From: CBDBUR01 sp965212075
GTDB taxonomy: Bacteria > Pseudomonadota > Alphaproteobacteria > JAPOUT01 > G958296285
Length of the DNA: 64,000 nucleotides
Reading direction: 5' to 3'
Assembly: GCA_965212075.1 (NCBI GenBank)
Contig: OZ243043.1
Span: 744,001 to 808,000 of the forward strand
Positions within the stretch are counted from its first letter, which is position 1. Each line of letters starts with the position of its first letter. The translations under genes and the position numbers were made by a program. The notes under the pieces are model-generated. The model ran no database searches, was not told the origin of the DNA, and saw only the letters and a program-made list of their open reading frames with translations. Positions 54,230-62,805 of the stretch are shown here, piece by piece.

Positions 54230-55426
54230 TTAAAGGCCAGCTAAATTAACCTGTTTGAAATAATCTTTCAGCCCGCGGGCGATCTGCGCTGAGAGCTTGC
54301 GGCGCCATTTTTTACTCATCAGCCTGTTCATGTCGCCCGCATGGGACAAAAAACCGGCCTCAATCAAAACCGCGGGCAGATCGGGCGCAGAAAGCAGACG
54401 TAAATCAGCAAAGCGATGCGGCTGATCTAGCAAAGCTGTATGAAGACGCACCTGTTTGAGAATGCTGCGTCCAAGCGCAATTGATTTGCCCAAAGTTTCA
54501 CGCTGGGTCAAATCAAAGAGAATGTCATGCGCTGAAGGCAGAGAATTTCTCCATTCCTCGCCGCCGATGATCTGCGCGCCGTCATTTTCAATAAAAACAC
54601 GCGCATATTTTCCTGCCGAGCGGTTGGACAAAGAATATACCGCCAAGCCTTTCACTTGAGGGTTGGCATTCCAGTCGGCATGAATAGAAATCAGCGCATC
54701 CGCATGATGGCGCCGCGCAAACAAAACGCGATCCTTCAGTGGAAGATATCTGTCATCGTTGCGCGTGAGAAAAACGCTAAATCCAGAATGAGACGCCAGC
54801 TGATCTCTCAATTCGCGCGCAAACGTCAGCATCAAATCTTTCTCATCAACGCCGGCAAAGCTCGCGCCTATATTGCTGCCGCCATGACCCGGATCTATGA
54901 TGATCACGCGATTTTTGATCTGCTTAATCCCCTTAACCAATTTGACCTGACGCAAAGGCTTTTGCGCCAAAAATGGCTTCGCGCCATCAGCGCGCACAAG
55001 AACAATGTCAAGAAAAAAACTTTCTTTTGCGCCCGTCTTCTTTTGTTCTAGTGAGGCGCGTTCAATTTTTACTTGCGTCGAAAAATCCAGCATAAAGCGT
55101 GCGCGCGCATAATCTCCGCGTCCGGCGCGGCAGCGCACAAGCGGCGCGCCCGATATGAGACATTGCTTCGCAATAATCTTCTCATCCAAAATATCAATGA
55201 TGACCCGATCAGACCGGTTAACCTCAAAAACGCTATAGCGCGTCGGACGCGGCAGAGGTAAAACAATCCTCCAGCGATCTGCGCCCAAGCGCTCAAGCGA
55301 ACGCAATGTGACATCCCCCGTGACATCCACCGCGACGTCCGCCGCAAACGATGGCCGCGGCACCAGCAGCCAAAAGCTCACTAACAATAGCGCGCCCGAA
55401 ATTATGCGGATAAAACCAAAAATCAT
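54230..55426 (-). CDS. N-acetylmuramoyl-L-alanine amidase (AMIN + Amidase_3)
   Basis: 398 residues. Signal peptide (about 1-28), an AMIN-like beta domain that targets the septum, then the zinc amidase domain from about residue 175: IIDPGHGGSNIGA, with later Glu in VLIEAGFLSH, and SIHADWN. It cuts peptide stems from the glycan in cell separation. Same strand as mrcA downstream; a 289-base gap to the mrcA start holds the 15-bp repeats and no further gene seen. Confidence 0.93.
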   Translation of the reverse strand: MIFGFIRIISGALLLVSFWLLVPRPSFAADVAVDVTGDVTLRSLERLGADRWRIVLPLPRPTRYSVFEVNRSDRVIIDILDEKIIAKQCLISGAPLVRCRAGRGDYARARFMLDFSTQVKIERASLEQKKTGAKESFFLDIVLVRADGAKPFLAQKPLRQVKLVKGIKQIKNRVIIIDPGHGGSNIGASFAGVDEKDLMLTFARELRDQLASHSGFSVFLTRNDDRYLPLKDRVLFARRHHADALISIHADWNANPQVKGLAVYSLSNRSAGKYARVFIENDGAQIIGGEEWRNSLPSAHDILFDLTQRETLGKSIALGRSILKQVRLHTALLDQPHRFADLRLLSAPDLPAVLIEAGFLSHAGDMNRLMSKKWRRKLSAQIARGLKDYFKQVNLAGL

Positions 55427-55590
55427 ATCAATCCCTTCAATGCCTCTTTTTGTTCACTCAACAACCCCCCAACAACCCATTGAAGCCGATAATGGTTAAC
55501 AATATCTTGCGACCTTTTGACAAATTAAATAGCTTTTTGAACAGCTTTTAAGGCGCGGTTGTTCCCATAAATCCCCTGCTTTTCAACTCT

Positions 55591-55620
55591 TTGCTATTGG
55601 CGGTGAAAATATGATATAGT
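55591..55620 (+). promoter_or_regulatory. Promoter for RNase E/G with long leader
   Basis: TTGCTA (55591-55596), 18 bases, TATAGT (55615-55620). Transcription from here gives a leader of about 290 bases before the rne ATG at 55916. RNase E messages commonly have long leaders used for feedback cleavage. The 5' leader contains no convincing gene; several short open frames lack support. Confidence 0.55.
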
Positions 55621-55887
55621 ATTCTCTGTGTTGCGGGACATGTTGGCCCTGCCGCTCTTTCTCATGCGGTTATCAGGAATCCCTCTCGCAAACATTCGCT
55701 TGCACCAGAAACTACGATTCTTGTGCACAACCTTTAAAATTTGCGGGAGCATCTCATGAGCCTCTGTTTGCCGATGAAAGCCATAGATTCCGATCTGTCG
55801 GCGATGGCGCTGACGACCTTTGGCCATGTCCGAGCCCCGCTTCCCCAAGCCCAACTCCTTCCACATCAAAAAGATTTTGGAGTGCAG

Positions 55888-55914
55888 GGAGTTTATGGAG
55901 TTCATGGAGTTCAT
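55888..55914 (+). repeat. Three 9-bp units with GGAG cores before rne
   Basis: ggagtttat, ggagttcat, ggagttcat (55888, 55897, 55906), then aATG. Each unit carries a Shine-Dalgarno core; the last is 6 bases from the ATG at 55916. Frame-preserving unit length. Confidence 0.85.
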
Positions 55915-55915
55915 A

Positions 55916-57976
55916 ATGACAAAAAAAATGCTGATAGATGCATCCCTTCCCGAAGAAACTCGTCTGGTCATCGCACACGGACAGCGCATCGAAATCTTTG
56001 AAACCGAAACCCAGCGCCAAATAAAAAACAATATCTATCTCGCGCAAGTGATGCGCGTTGAGCCTTCGCTGCAGGCTGCCTTCGTTGAATATGGCGGCAA
56101 TCGGCACGGCTTTTTGGCTTTTTCCGAAATTCATCCCGATTATTTTCAAATTCCGGTGGATGATCTGCCCGAAAACACCGCTGAACCTGAATCGCCAGAT
56201 ATCTCTTCTCAAGATATTCCTTCCCAAGATATGTCTTCTGGGGACACCGCAACCCCTGCCGAAAGCCCTTATGATCCTCAAGATCTGCTCACGCAGGAGG
56301 CCGATGATTTCTCCTATCCTCTGCCCGACAGCGAAGAGGCGCCCGCTTCAGATGAAGAAGATGATAACGCGGATCAAAAACACAAGCGGCTTCATCAAAA
56401 ATATAACATTCAAGAAGTCGTCAAACGCGGCCAGGTTTTGCTCGTGCAGGCTGTCAAAGAAGAACGCGGCAATAAAGGTGCTGCACTGACGACCTTTCTA
56501 TCGCTTGCCGGACGCTATTGCGTGCTAATGCCCAATACCGATCAGGGCGGCGGAGTCTCGCGCAAAATCGCCAACAATGAAATGCGCAACAAATTACGCG
56601 ATATCGCATCATCGCTCGAAGTTCCTGAGGGCATGAGCCTGATCCTGCGCACCGTCGGTGCACAGCAGCCTCAAAATGAAATTGAGCGCGATCTTGAATA
56701 CCTCCTTCGCTTATGGGAAAAAATCCGATCGCTGACTCTGGCATCGGTCGCGCCCGCGCTCATCTACGAAGAGGGCAACCTCATCCATCGCGCTCTGCGC
56801 GATATGCTGAAAAAAGACATCAGCGAAATTCGGATTGAAGGCAAAGAAGCCTACCAGCAGGCAAGAAACTTTCTGCAAATGCTAGCACCTGCCGGATGTG
56901 AATTGCTCGCGGAACATAAAGAGGCTGAACCGATATTTTCGCATTATTGCATTGAGCAGGCTCTTGATAATATGAACACGCCGATTGTGCAGCTCAAGTC
57001 GGGAGGCTATATCGTCATCAATCCGACCGAAGCGCTCGTGGCGATTGACGTCAATTCTGGCCGCTCCACACGCGAACATAATATTGAAGACACCGCGCTG
57101 AAAACCAATCTCGAGGCCGCCGACGAAGCCGCCCGTCAAGCGCGGCTGCGCGATCTGGGCGGGCTGATCGTCATTGACTTTATTGATATGGAAAACTCGC
57201 GCAATGTCCGCGATGTCGAAAAACGCATGCGCGATGCCACCCGCCATGATCGCGCGCGCATCCAATTGGGGCGGATCAGCCAGAATTTCGGCTTGTTTGA
57301 AATGTCGCGCCAGCGTCTGCGGCCAGAGCTGTCCGCCGGACGCACCCAGAGCTGCACGCAATGCAATAGCTCCGGCCAAGTGCTCACCCCGCAAACGATC
57401 GCTTTGCGCGCTTTGCGCGCCGCGGTCTCTCAAGCCGCGCGGGCGGGCGCTCAAAGCGAAACCACGCTCAAGCTGGAATGGCCGGTCGTCCTCCATATCC
57501 TCAACCATAAGCGCGATGAAATTTCACGCTTTGAGCGCGAACATAATCTCACATTGAAAATTGAAGCCGCCGGCATAGACAATCCCGATGCGCCTTGGGC
57601 GATTGAAACAAAAAAAACCGCCCAAATCCAGCAGCGGCTTAATGGACAGGCTCACGCGGCGGTTAATGTTGAGACCGCTTACGCCCAAATGCCCGACGCT
57701 TCAGCCTTCCAGAGCGATAAAGAAAGCGGCAAAGAAAACGGCAAAGAAAACGCCAGAGAAAGCAGCAGAGAGAGCAGCAAAGAAAACAGGCCGCCGCGTG
57801 GACGCAATCGCAATAAACGCGGACGGCGCGACAGATCGCGCACCGATATGGCCGCTAAAGGCCAAAAAAACCGCCCACAGGATAAACGCCACAAAAACCA
57901 ACCTCAGCATCAGGCCAATCAGCATCAGGTCAAAAAGAAAACCTCTTTATGGCAGCGCCTGACGGGACAAAACTGA
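55916..57976 (+). CDS. rne: Ribonuclease E/G family endoribonuclease
   Basis: 686 residues from the ATG at 55916 (MTKKMLIDASLPEE). The N-terminal S1 domain is interrupted by an acidic insert (about residues 85-150) with SQDIPSQD repeats. The catalytic DNase I-like Asp residues are in VAIDVNSGRSTREHNIED and VIDFIDM, and the zinc link is CTQCNSSG. The C-terminal tail is short (about 150 residues), basic and repetitive (12-bp units, 57719-57787). It processes rRNA, tRNA and mRNA. Shorter than Caulobacter RNase E, so few degradosome docking sites are expected. Confidence 0.9.
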   Translation: MTKKMLIDASLPEETRLVIAHGQRIEIFETETQRQIKNNIYLAQVMRVEPSLQAAFVEYGGNRHGFLAFSEIHPDYFQIPVDDLPENTAEPESPDISSQDIPSQDMSSGDTATPAESPYDPQDLLTQEADDFSYPLPDSEEAPASDEEDDNADQKHKRLHQKYNIQEVVKRGQVLLVQAVKEERGNKGAALTTFLSLAGRYCVLMPNTDQGGGVSRKIANNEMRNKLRDIASSLEVPEGMSLILRTVGAQQPQNEIERDLEYLLRLWEKIRSLTLASVAPALIYEEGNLIHRALRDMLKKDISEIRIEGKEAYQQARNFLQMLAPAGCELLAEHKEAEPIFSHYCIEQALDNMNTPIVQLKSGGYIVINPTEALVAIDVNSGRSTREHNIEDTALKTNLEAADEAARQARLRDLGGLIVIDFIDMENSRNVRDVEKRMRDATRHDRARIQLGRISQNFGLFEMSRQRLRPELSAGRTQSCTQCNSSGQVLTPQTIALRALRAAVSQAARAGAQSETTLKLEWPVVLHILNHKRDEISRFEREHNLTLKIEAAGIDNPDAPWAIETKKTAQIQQRLNGQAHAAVNVETAYAQMPDASAFQSDKESGKENGKENARESSRESSKENRPPRGRNRNKRGRRDRSRTDMAAKGQKNRPQDKRHKNQPQHQANQHQVKKKTSLWQRLTGQN
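57719..57787 (+). repeat. 12-bp tandem repeats in the rne tail
   Basis: Five full units and a partial sixth of aaagaaagcggc type (57719, 57731, 57743, 57755, 57767, 57779), giving KESG-KENG-KENA-RESS-RESS-KEN. Low-complexity linker in the C-terminal tail. Confidence 0.85.
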
Positions 57977-57988
57977 TAAGATAAATCT

Positions 57989-59458
57989 ATGCGCCATCAA
58001 CCCGCTTTTTTTAGCTTATTGGCCGTCTCCCGCTTTATGGCGGTTTTATGTGTCGCCGCTCTGCTGATGCAGCCCGCCCCTTCCAAAGCGCGTGTGCAGG
58101 GCATTTTATTTGACGCCGAAACCAATCACATTTTGAAAAGTTATGCTAATCCTCTGATCAGAGCTGCCGGTCTGCCGACGGAAGCGATTGATGTCTTTTT
58201 GCAGGCATCAGACCAGCTCAATGCGTTTGCGGTGCCGGGGCAGATCGTTCTGTTTAGCGGGCTGATCATTGAGACCGAAACGCCTGAAGAGCTTGAAGGC
58301 GTCATCGCGCATGAAATTGCGCATGTTGTCGGCGGGCATACGGCGACGATCACCGATCAGGCGGGCAAGGCCGGACTCGTGACGCTCGCAAGCGTGATCT
58401 TGGGCTTCGGCGCGATCATCGCCGGACTTGGACCCTTAGGGCCGCTCGTGCTCGCTGGAGGCACGTCGATCGGCGCCTATTCCACCATCGGAGAAATTCG
58501 CGTGCTGGAAGCCTCCGCCGACCAAGCCGCGCTGACTTATCTGGAGCGCGCGGGGGTGTCGGGGCGCGGCCTGATCTCATTTTTTGAGCGCGAGTTCGCG
58601 CCGCGCGAACGCGCCTTTGCCTACGCCGCGCGCCGCAAACTCTCTCCTTATGCCCGCACCCATCCGCTGACCGCCGACCGCATGAAAATGCTCGAACATC
58701 GCGTCCCCCAAAGCCTCTATTACCAAGCCAAAACCTCCGACGAAAAACAATTAGCCCATGACATGATGCGCGCTAAACTTTTTGCTTTCATTCGGCCTCC
58801 GGTCGCGACGCGGGAAAAATATCCCCAGACCGATCAATCTCTGCCCGCGCGCTATGCCCGCGCGATCATGCTGGCCTACCACCAGCCCAATGTCAGCGAA
58901 GCGCTGCGACTCACCGACGAACTGATCCGCGATCGCCCCAACTACCCCTATTTCCGCGAACTCAAAGGCTATATGCTCACCAAAGCCGCGCGCCTCTCTG
59001 AGGCCGCGCGCGTCTATGAAAAAGCCATCGCGCTCACGCCCGACAACGCCATCATGCGACTCGAGATCGGCGCGATCCTCGTCAATTCCGCCAAGCCCGA
59101 ACTCGTGCGCAAAGGCATCAACCACCTCAAATTCGCCGCCGCCAAGCCCAACTTCAGCCAATATGTCCACCGCCATCTCGCGCGCGGCTATGGGGCGACC
59201 GGCCAGATCGGCCTCGCCGAGCTCGCCACCGCCGAAGCCTTCAGCAGCGAACAAAGAATAGCCCCTGCCGTCAAACACGCCCAGCGCGCTTTGAAGCTCA
59301 TCCCCAAAAAAGATCACGTCAATCGGCTGCGCGCGCAAGATATCCTCGCCGCCGCTAACCTCAAAGAAGCCAAAAAAGAAACCACAAAAGAAGCCAAAAA
59401 AGAAAAAGAAAAAGCCGATAGAAAAAGAAAAAGAGAAGAAGAAGTCAGAAGACAATAA
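57989..59458 (+). CDS. Periplasmic M48 metalloprotease with TPR region (BepA-like)
   Basis: 489 residues. Signal peptide (about 1-34), then an M48 domain with HEIAHVVGGH (zinc and catalytic Glu, near residue 107) and the third ligand in EASADQAAL; TPR-like helices follow (about 300-440), and a Lys/Glu-rich tail ends the protein. BepA-type enzymes survey outer-membrane assembly; a similar role is inferred. Starts 12 bases after rne; the DsbA-like gene starts 4 bases after its stop. Confidence 0.88.
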   Translation: MRHQPAFFSLLAVSRFMAVLCVAALLMQPAPSKARVQGILFDAETNHILKSYANPLIRAAGLPTEAIDVFLQASDQLNAFAVPGQIVLFSGLIIETETPEELEGVIAHEIAHVVGGHTATITDQAGKAGLVTLASVILGFGAIIAGLGPLGPLVLAGGTSIGAYSTIGEIRVLEASADQAALTYLERAGVSGRGLISFFEREFAPRERAFAYAARRKLSPYARTHPLTADRMKMLEHRVPQSLYYQAKTSDEKQLAHDMMRAKLFAFIRPPVATREKYPQTDQSLPARYARAIMLAYHQPNVSEALRLTDELIRDRPNYPYFRELKGYMLTKAARLSEAARVYEKAIALTPDNAIMRLEIGAILVNSAKPELVRKGINHLKFAAAKPNFSQYVHRHLARGYGATGQIGLAELATAEAFSSEQRIAPAVKHAQRALKLIPKKDHVNRLRAQDILAAANLKEAKKETTKEAKKEKEKADRKRKREEEVRRQ

Positions 59459-59462
59459 AAAA

Positions 59463-60248
59463 ATGAATAAGAGTAAAGTCAATATCATCTGGGCGGCGGC
59501 GATGATCGCGCTCGCGGCGGCCTGCTCGCCTGATGATGTGGCCAGTGGCGATCCCAGTGGCGCGGCCACCAAGCCCAGCCAGCAGGAAACCGAAAAAATC
59601 GTCCGCGATTACCTGATGACCCACCCCGACATCGTCGTTGAAATCGTCAACAACGCCGCGCTCTATCAAAAACAGCTCGACGAAGCCCAAAAAACCAGCG
59701 CGCTCGAGCAGGCGCGCCCCGAACTCACCCAGACCGGCATCGGCTCCTTCACGCGCGGACACGGCGACATCACGCTCGTGGAATTCTTTGACTATCAATG
59801 CGGCTATTGCAAAAAAGCCTTCAACGATATGCTCAACGCCGCCAACAAAGATAAAGCCGTGCGCATCGTGCTCAAGGAGCTTCCGATTCTCGGCGAAGTC
59901 TCCGAGATCGCCGCACAGGCCGCGATGGCCTCGCAAAGTCAGGGGCTCTATATGAAGTTCCACACCGCGCTGATGACCACGCCCGGACGCCTCAGCAAAG
60001 CGAAAATCTTCCTCATCGCCGAGCAGATCGGGCTGGACACAAAAAAACTGCGCCAAGATATGCGCAGCCCCGCCATCCAAGAGGCCATCGCCAAAAATCG
60101 CGCGCTGGCCGAGCGGCTGTCGGTTACGGGCACGCCCGCCTTTTTCTTGATCGGAAAGGGGCAAGCCGAATTCGTGCCCGGCGCGCGCGATGAGGCGCAA
60201 TTCGCCGACCTCTTTAAGCAGGCAAGGGCGAAAACAGAAAATCGCTAA
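59463..60248 (+). CDS. DsbA-like thiol-disulfide oxidoreductase (possible lipoprotein)
   Basis: 261 residues. N-terminal signal ends LAAAC, which may be a lipobox. After a linker a thioredoxin-fold domain has the active site CGYCK (FFDYQCGYCKKAF) and the cis-proline in VTGTPAFFLIG. The layout matches the alphaproteobacterial DsbA/ScsC-type family. Coupled to the M48 gene upstream. Confidence 0.88.
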   Translation: MNKSKVNIIWAAAMIALAAACSPDDVASGDPSGAATKPSQQETEKIVRDYLMTHPDIVVEIVNNAALYQKQLDEAQKTSALEQARPELTQTGIGSFTRGHGDITLVEFFDYQCGYCKKAFNDMLNAANKDKAVRIVLKELPILGEVSEIAAQAAMASQSQGLYMKFHTALMTTPGRLSKAKIFLIAEQIGLDTKKLRQDMRSPAIQEAIAKNRALAERLSVTGTPAFFLIGKGQAEFVPGARDEAQFADLFKQARAKTENR

Positions 60249-60283
60249 GGTTTATGCGATGCGCGGCACACTGCTTTTTCTAC

Positions 60284-60754
60284 TCAAAATTTCCAATTGG
60301 CACTTTTCATAAAACCTTCAAAATCTGTACACTCAACATTAAAATGCTTACAAATGTTGGGAATTCTTCCAGCATTTTCTGTAAATTTCTCTGTTGTTAC
60401 AACACATCCCTTATCAATATGCGCTTTTGCGATGACAAATGGATCAGCGCAAGGTGTTCCCTCTAACTGTTGCTGTTTATTAACCAATTGTTGGAAGTGG
60501 GGTCGTTCGCGAAAAATTCTCGCCACAAAATCAGTTTCAGAGGTAGTTGGCGCAAAAAAAATTTCTTTATGTTCGTTAGCCCACGCAGAAGCCTCATCTT
60601 CTTTTTTAAGAATTTCTAATAGTGATTCACGGACAGAAATAATATTACCGTTTTCTATAGCTGGATGAAATTTTTTCCAAAGGCTAGGAAATTGATCGGG
60701 GTAATAATGACGAAATAAATCTATGAATATCCCAGTATCGAAAATATAATTCAT
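60284..60754 (-). CDS. PIN-like DUF4411 protein (putative toxin nuclease)
   Basis: 156 residues. MNYIFDTGIFIDLFRHYYP opens like a PIN nuclease (first acidic residue in FDTG), with Glu in SVRESLLEIL and CADPFVIAKA carrying a further Asp. DUF4411 proteins are often encoded with an ImmA/IrrE-HTH protein, as here, and are thought to be toxin-antitoxin-like. AT-rich. It begins 2 bases after the stop of the upstream metallopeptidase gene. Confidence 0.75.
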   Translation of the reverse strand: MNYIFDTGIFIDLFRHYYPDQFPSLWKKFHPAIENGNIISVRESLLEILKKEDEASAWANEHKEIFFAPTTSETDFVARIFRERPHFQQLVNKQQQLEGTPCADPFVIAKAHIDKGCVVTTEKFTENAGRIPNICKHFNVECTDFEGFMKSANWKF

Positions 60755-60756
60755 AA

Positions 60757-61926
60757 CTACTTTCCGCTATCCCGAAGAAAAGTAGTTTCAAACTTCTCAA
60801 GATTTTTCGTTTTAACACCTATATACTCTGAAAGTTCGTCTACCGTGATTTCCCTATGATAATATCGCTGAAAAGCAAGATTAACAAAAGTATCGCTAAG
60901 GTATGTTTTTATATTAAGGTAATAATCTCCACCAGTGCCGCCTTCCTGAGTTGACATTGATGATGCCCACTCCGTAACCTTTTGGTTATAAAAATCCTGA
61001 TTAATATAATCAAGATCAAAAAATTTACGCAGAATAACTTCACGGCTAACGTGGTAACGATCTGCAAATATCTGTATTTGTCCATCAGTAACATCTCTAA
61101 CCCCAGAGATTCGATCTTGAAAGTCTCTATCTGGAACAAGAAATTTCCCTGCAAATCTATTACAGGCTATCTCTATTTTTTTATCGTCGTCTTCTAAATA
61201 ATTTAGATAATCACTTTGACGAAAATCAACACCTCCCATTTGAAACAGCAAGTGCGCTAACTCATGGAAAAGTGTAAAAATTTGCCGTGATTTTGGCTTA
61301 CTATTATTAACGTATATAATTGGAAATTCTTCATCATGAAGACAAAAACCAGATACCTCTTCTTCTTTAAATGCCTCTTTAAAAACAAAGATTCCAGATT
61401 CTTCAAGACTTCTTCGCCATTGTTTGAGAGCTTCTGTTGTATCGCCCCATTCTGACTGGATCGATAAATCAATACCTAGATATTCTCTGACAGAATCTGC
61501 TCTACCCTCGATTGAAGATTCATCAAATTTTAGATCCTTTAATAAAGATCGCTCCGTAGGACGCCGTCTTCCTGCTAACTCTATAAATTTTATTTGTCTA
61601 GATTGAGCTTTACGCAAAAGTAAGCGCATTCTATATGACAATGTCTCAATCACCACACCATTCAAAGAACGGAAGGATTGCTCAATTGTTTGCTCTTCGG
61701 GAGGAGTTGGGAAAAAGAAAAGTGCTATAGGGCGTTTATATATTTCATAAGCAAGCCGTTCAAGCTGTATGTAGGTAGGTTGCTCCTCACCTGATTCCCA
61801 AGCTCGAACAACTTCCACAGTTACTTTACGGCGATCAAATCTGCCCACAACTTCTTCAATTTTTAACCCCGCAGTCTCCCTTGCCCATACAAGAAGTTCA
61901 GGGGTTACAGAAGCCTGTTCACTCAT
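60757..61926 (-). CDS. XRE-family HTH / ImmA-IrrE metallopeptidase (antitoxin-like)
   Basis: 389 residues from the ATG at 61926, after a GGAGATCAAATT site; an upstream in-frame ATG at 61965 is weaker. A helix-turn-helix domain at about residues 8-70 is followed by an ImmA/IrrE metallopeptidase with HELAHLLFQMGG near residue 220 and a third ligand in CNRFAGKFLVP. ImmA relatives cleave a repressor; here the partner is a PIN-like protein, so an antitoxin or regulator role is inferred. AT-rich. Confidence 0.8.
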   Translation of the reverse strand: MSEQASVTPELLVWARETAGLKIEEVVGRFDRRKVTVEVVRAWESGEEQPTYIQLERLAYEIYKRPIALFFFPTPPEEQTIEQSFRSLNGVVIETLSYRMRLLLRKAQSRQIKFIELAGRRRPTERSLLKDLKFDESSIEGRADSVREYLGIDLSIQSEWGDTTEALKQWRRSLEESGIFVFKEAFKEEEVSGFCLHDEEFPIIYVNNSKPKSRQIFTLFHELAHLLFQMGGVDFRQSDYLNYLEDDDKKIEIACNRFAGKFLVPDRDFQDRISGVRDVTDGQIQIFADRYHVSREVILRKFFDLDYINQDFYNQKVTEWASSMSTQEGGTGGDYYLNIKTYLSDTFVNLAFQRYYHREITVDELSEYIGVKTKNLEKFETTFLRDSGK

Positions 61927-61985
61927 AATTTGATCTCCATAACGAATCCAATGATAAACCATCAACTCCGCTGTTTTCTACTCTT

Positions 61986-62044
61986 AATTCCTACTGATAA
62001 ACGAATCATTAAGAACCTCAAACATCTTTGCGGGAATGACAAAC
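61986..62044 (+). repeat. Dispersed intergenic repeat, copy 2
   Basis: Shares gaatc, gaacctca and ttgcgggaatgac blocks, in the same order and similar spacing, with copy 1 at 35206-35275, although shorter by several bases in the middle. It lies between the ImmA-like gene and the lipoprotein gene. Confidence 0.55.
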
Positions 62045-62053
62045 CTTATGCTC

Positions 62054-62743
62054 TTATTCTGATGGCGTTGTATTACATTCATACTTGTTGACTCTTACTC
62101 TTACAGATTCACCATTTTCTCCCGGAAAACCATCAAATAATGAACGAATTAAACAGCCTCCTACAATAGAAAAGCTACCTGAAGAGCCTGTGCTTTTAAC
62201 CTTGCCTTCAAATACTTTGACTATATTTTCTTTGCTGCTTTTTTTAAGATCAATTATATCAAGCGTGAAAAACCTTGCATATACGACATCACTAGATACT
62301 CCTGAACCTACAACACTACGACTACTAGTTGAACGAGAAGTGCCACTGTAAGAGCTAGAGCCGCCCCCAGAAGTGCTTACAGTTCCTGAGTGATATGTCG
62401 TTCCTCCGCCTGTAGAGCCATAAATAGGATAACTGCTTACAACCGTTCTACCGTCATCAATCCCATAATTAAAAAAAACAGCATAATCAGCCCGCTTTCC
62501 ATTTTGGACTTTCCGATACCCTGCGGCTTTTAGACTATTTGATACTAGTGCCGCATATTGTCTAAATTCTAGGCTTCCTTTTTGTTTATCATAGGGAAGA
62601 ACAATAAAAGTTTTACCAGCTTGAAGTGCTTGTGAATCGTGAAATCTCGTGACATTTGATATAACACAACCTGACAAAATGAGTGATGTCATAGCTAATA
62701 TCATTGTCCCGAATATTAGCCTTGATAAATTGATACTAAACAT
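62054..62743 (-). CDS. Serine/glycine-rich lipoprotein, DUF4136-like
   Basis: 229 residues. Signal and lipobox: LILSGC, so acylated at the Cys near residue 26. The next part (FIVLPYDKQKGSLEFRQYAALVSNSLKAAGY) resembles the DUF4136 lipoprotein fold; the middle is a Ser/Gly-rich low-complexity run (about 105-150); the end is beta-rich. AT-rich, unlike thiG beside it, so probably acquired. Function unknown. Confidence 0.7.
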   Translation of the reverse strand: MFSINLSRLIFGTMILAMTSLILSGCVISNVTRFHDSQALQAGKTFIVLPYDKQKGSLEFRQYAALVSNSLKAAGYRKVQNGKRADYAVFFNYGIDDGRTVVSSYPIYGSTGGGTTYHSGTVSTSGGGSSSYSGTSRSTSSRSVVGSGVSSDVVYARFFTLDIIDLKKSSKENIVKVFEGKVKSTGSSGSFSIVGGCLIRSLFDGFPGENGESVRVRVNKYECNTTPSE

Positions 62744-62805
62744 TAGCCCCCCCTATATTGGTTATAAGACAATAATATCAAACTTAACACCACGTGTCAT
62801 AAAAA

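Noticed and set aside
58751..59572. 273-codon frame antisense to the M48 and DsbA-like genes
   Set aside because: Repetitive Phe/Gly stretch is the mirror of the Lys/Glu-rich M48 tail.
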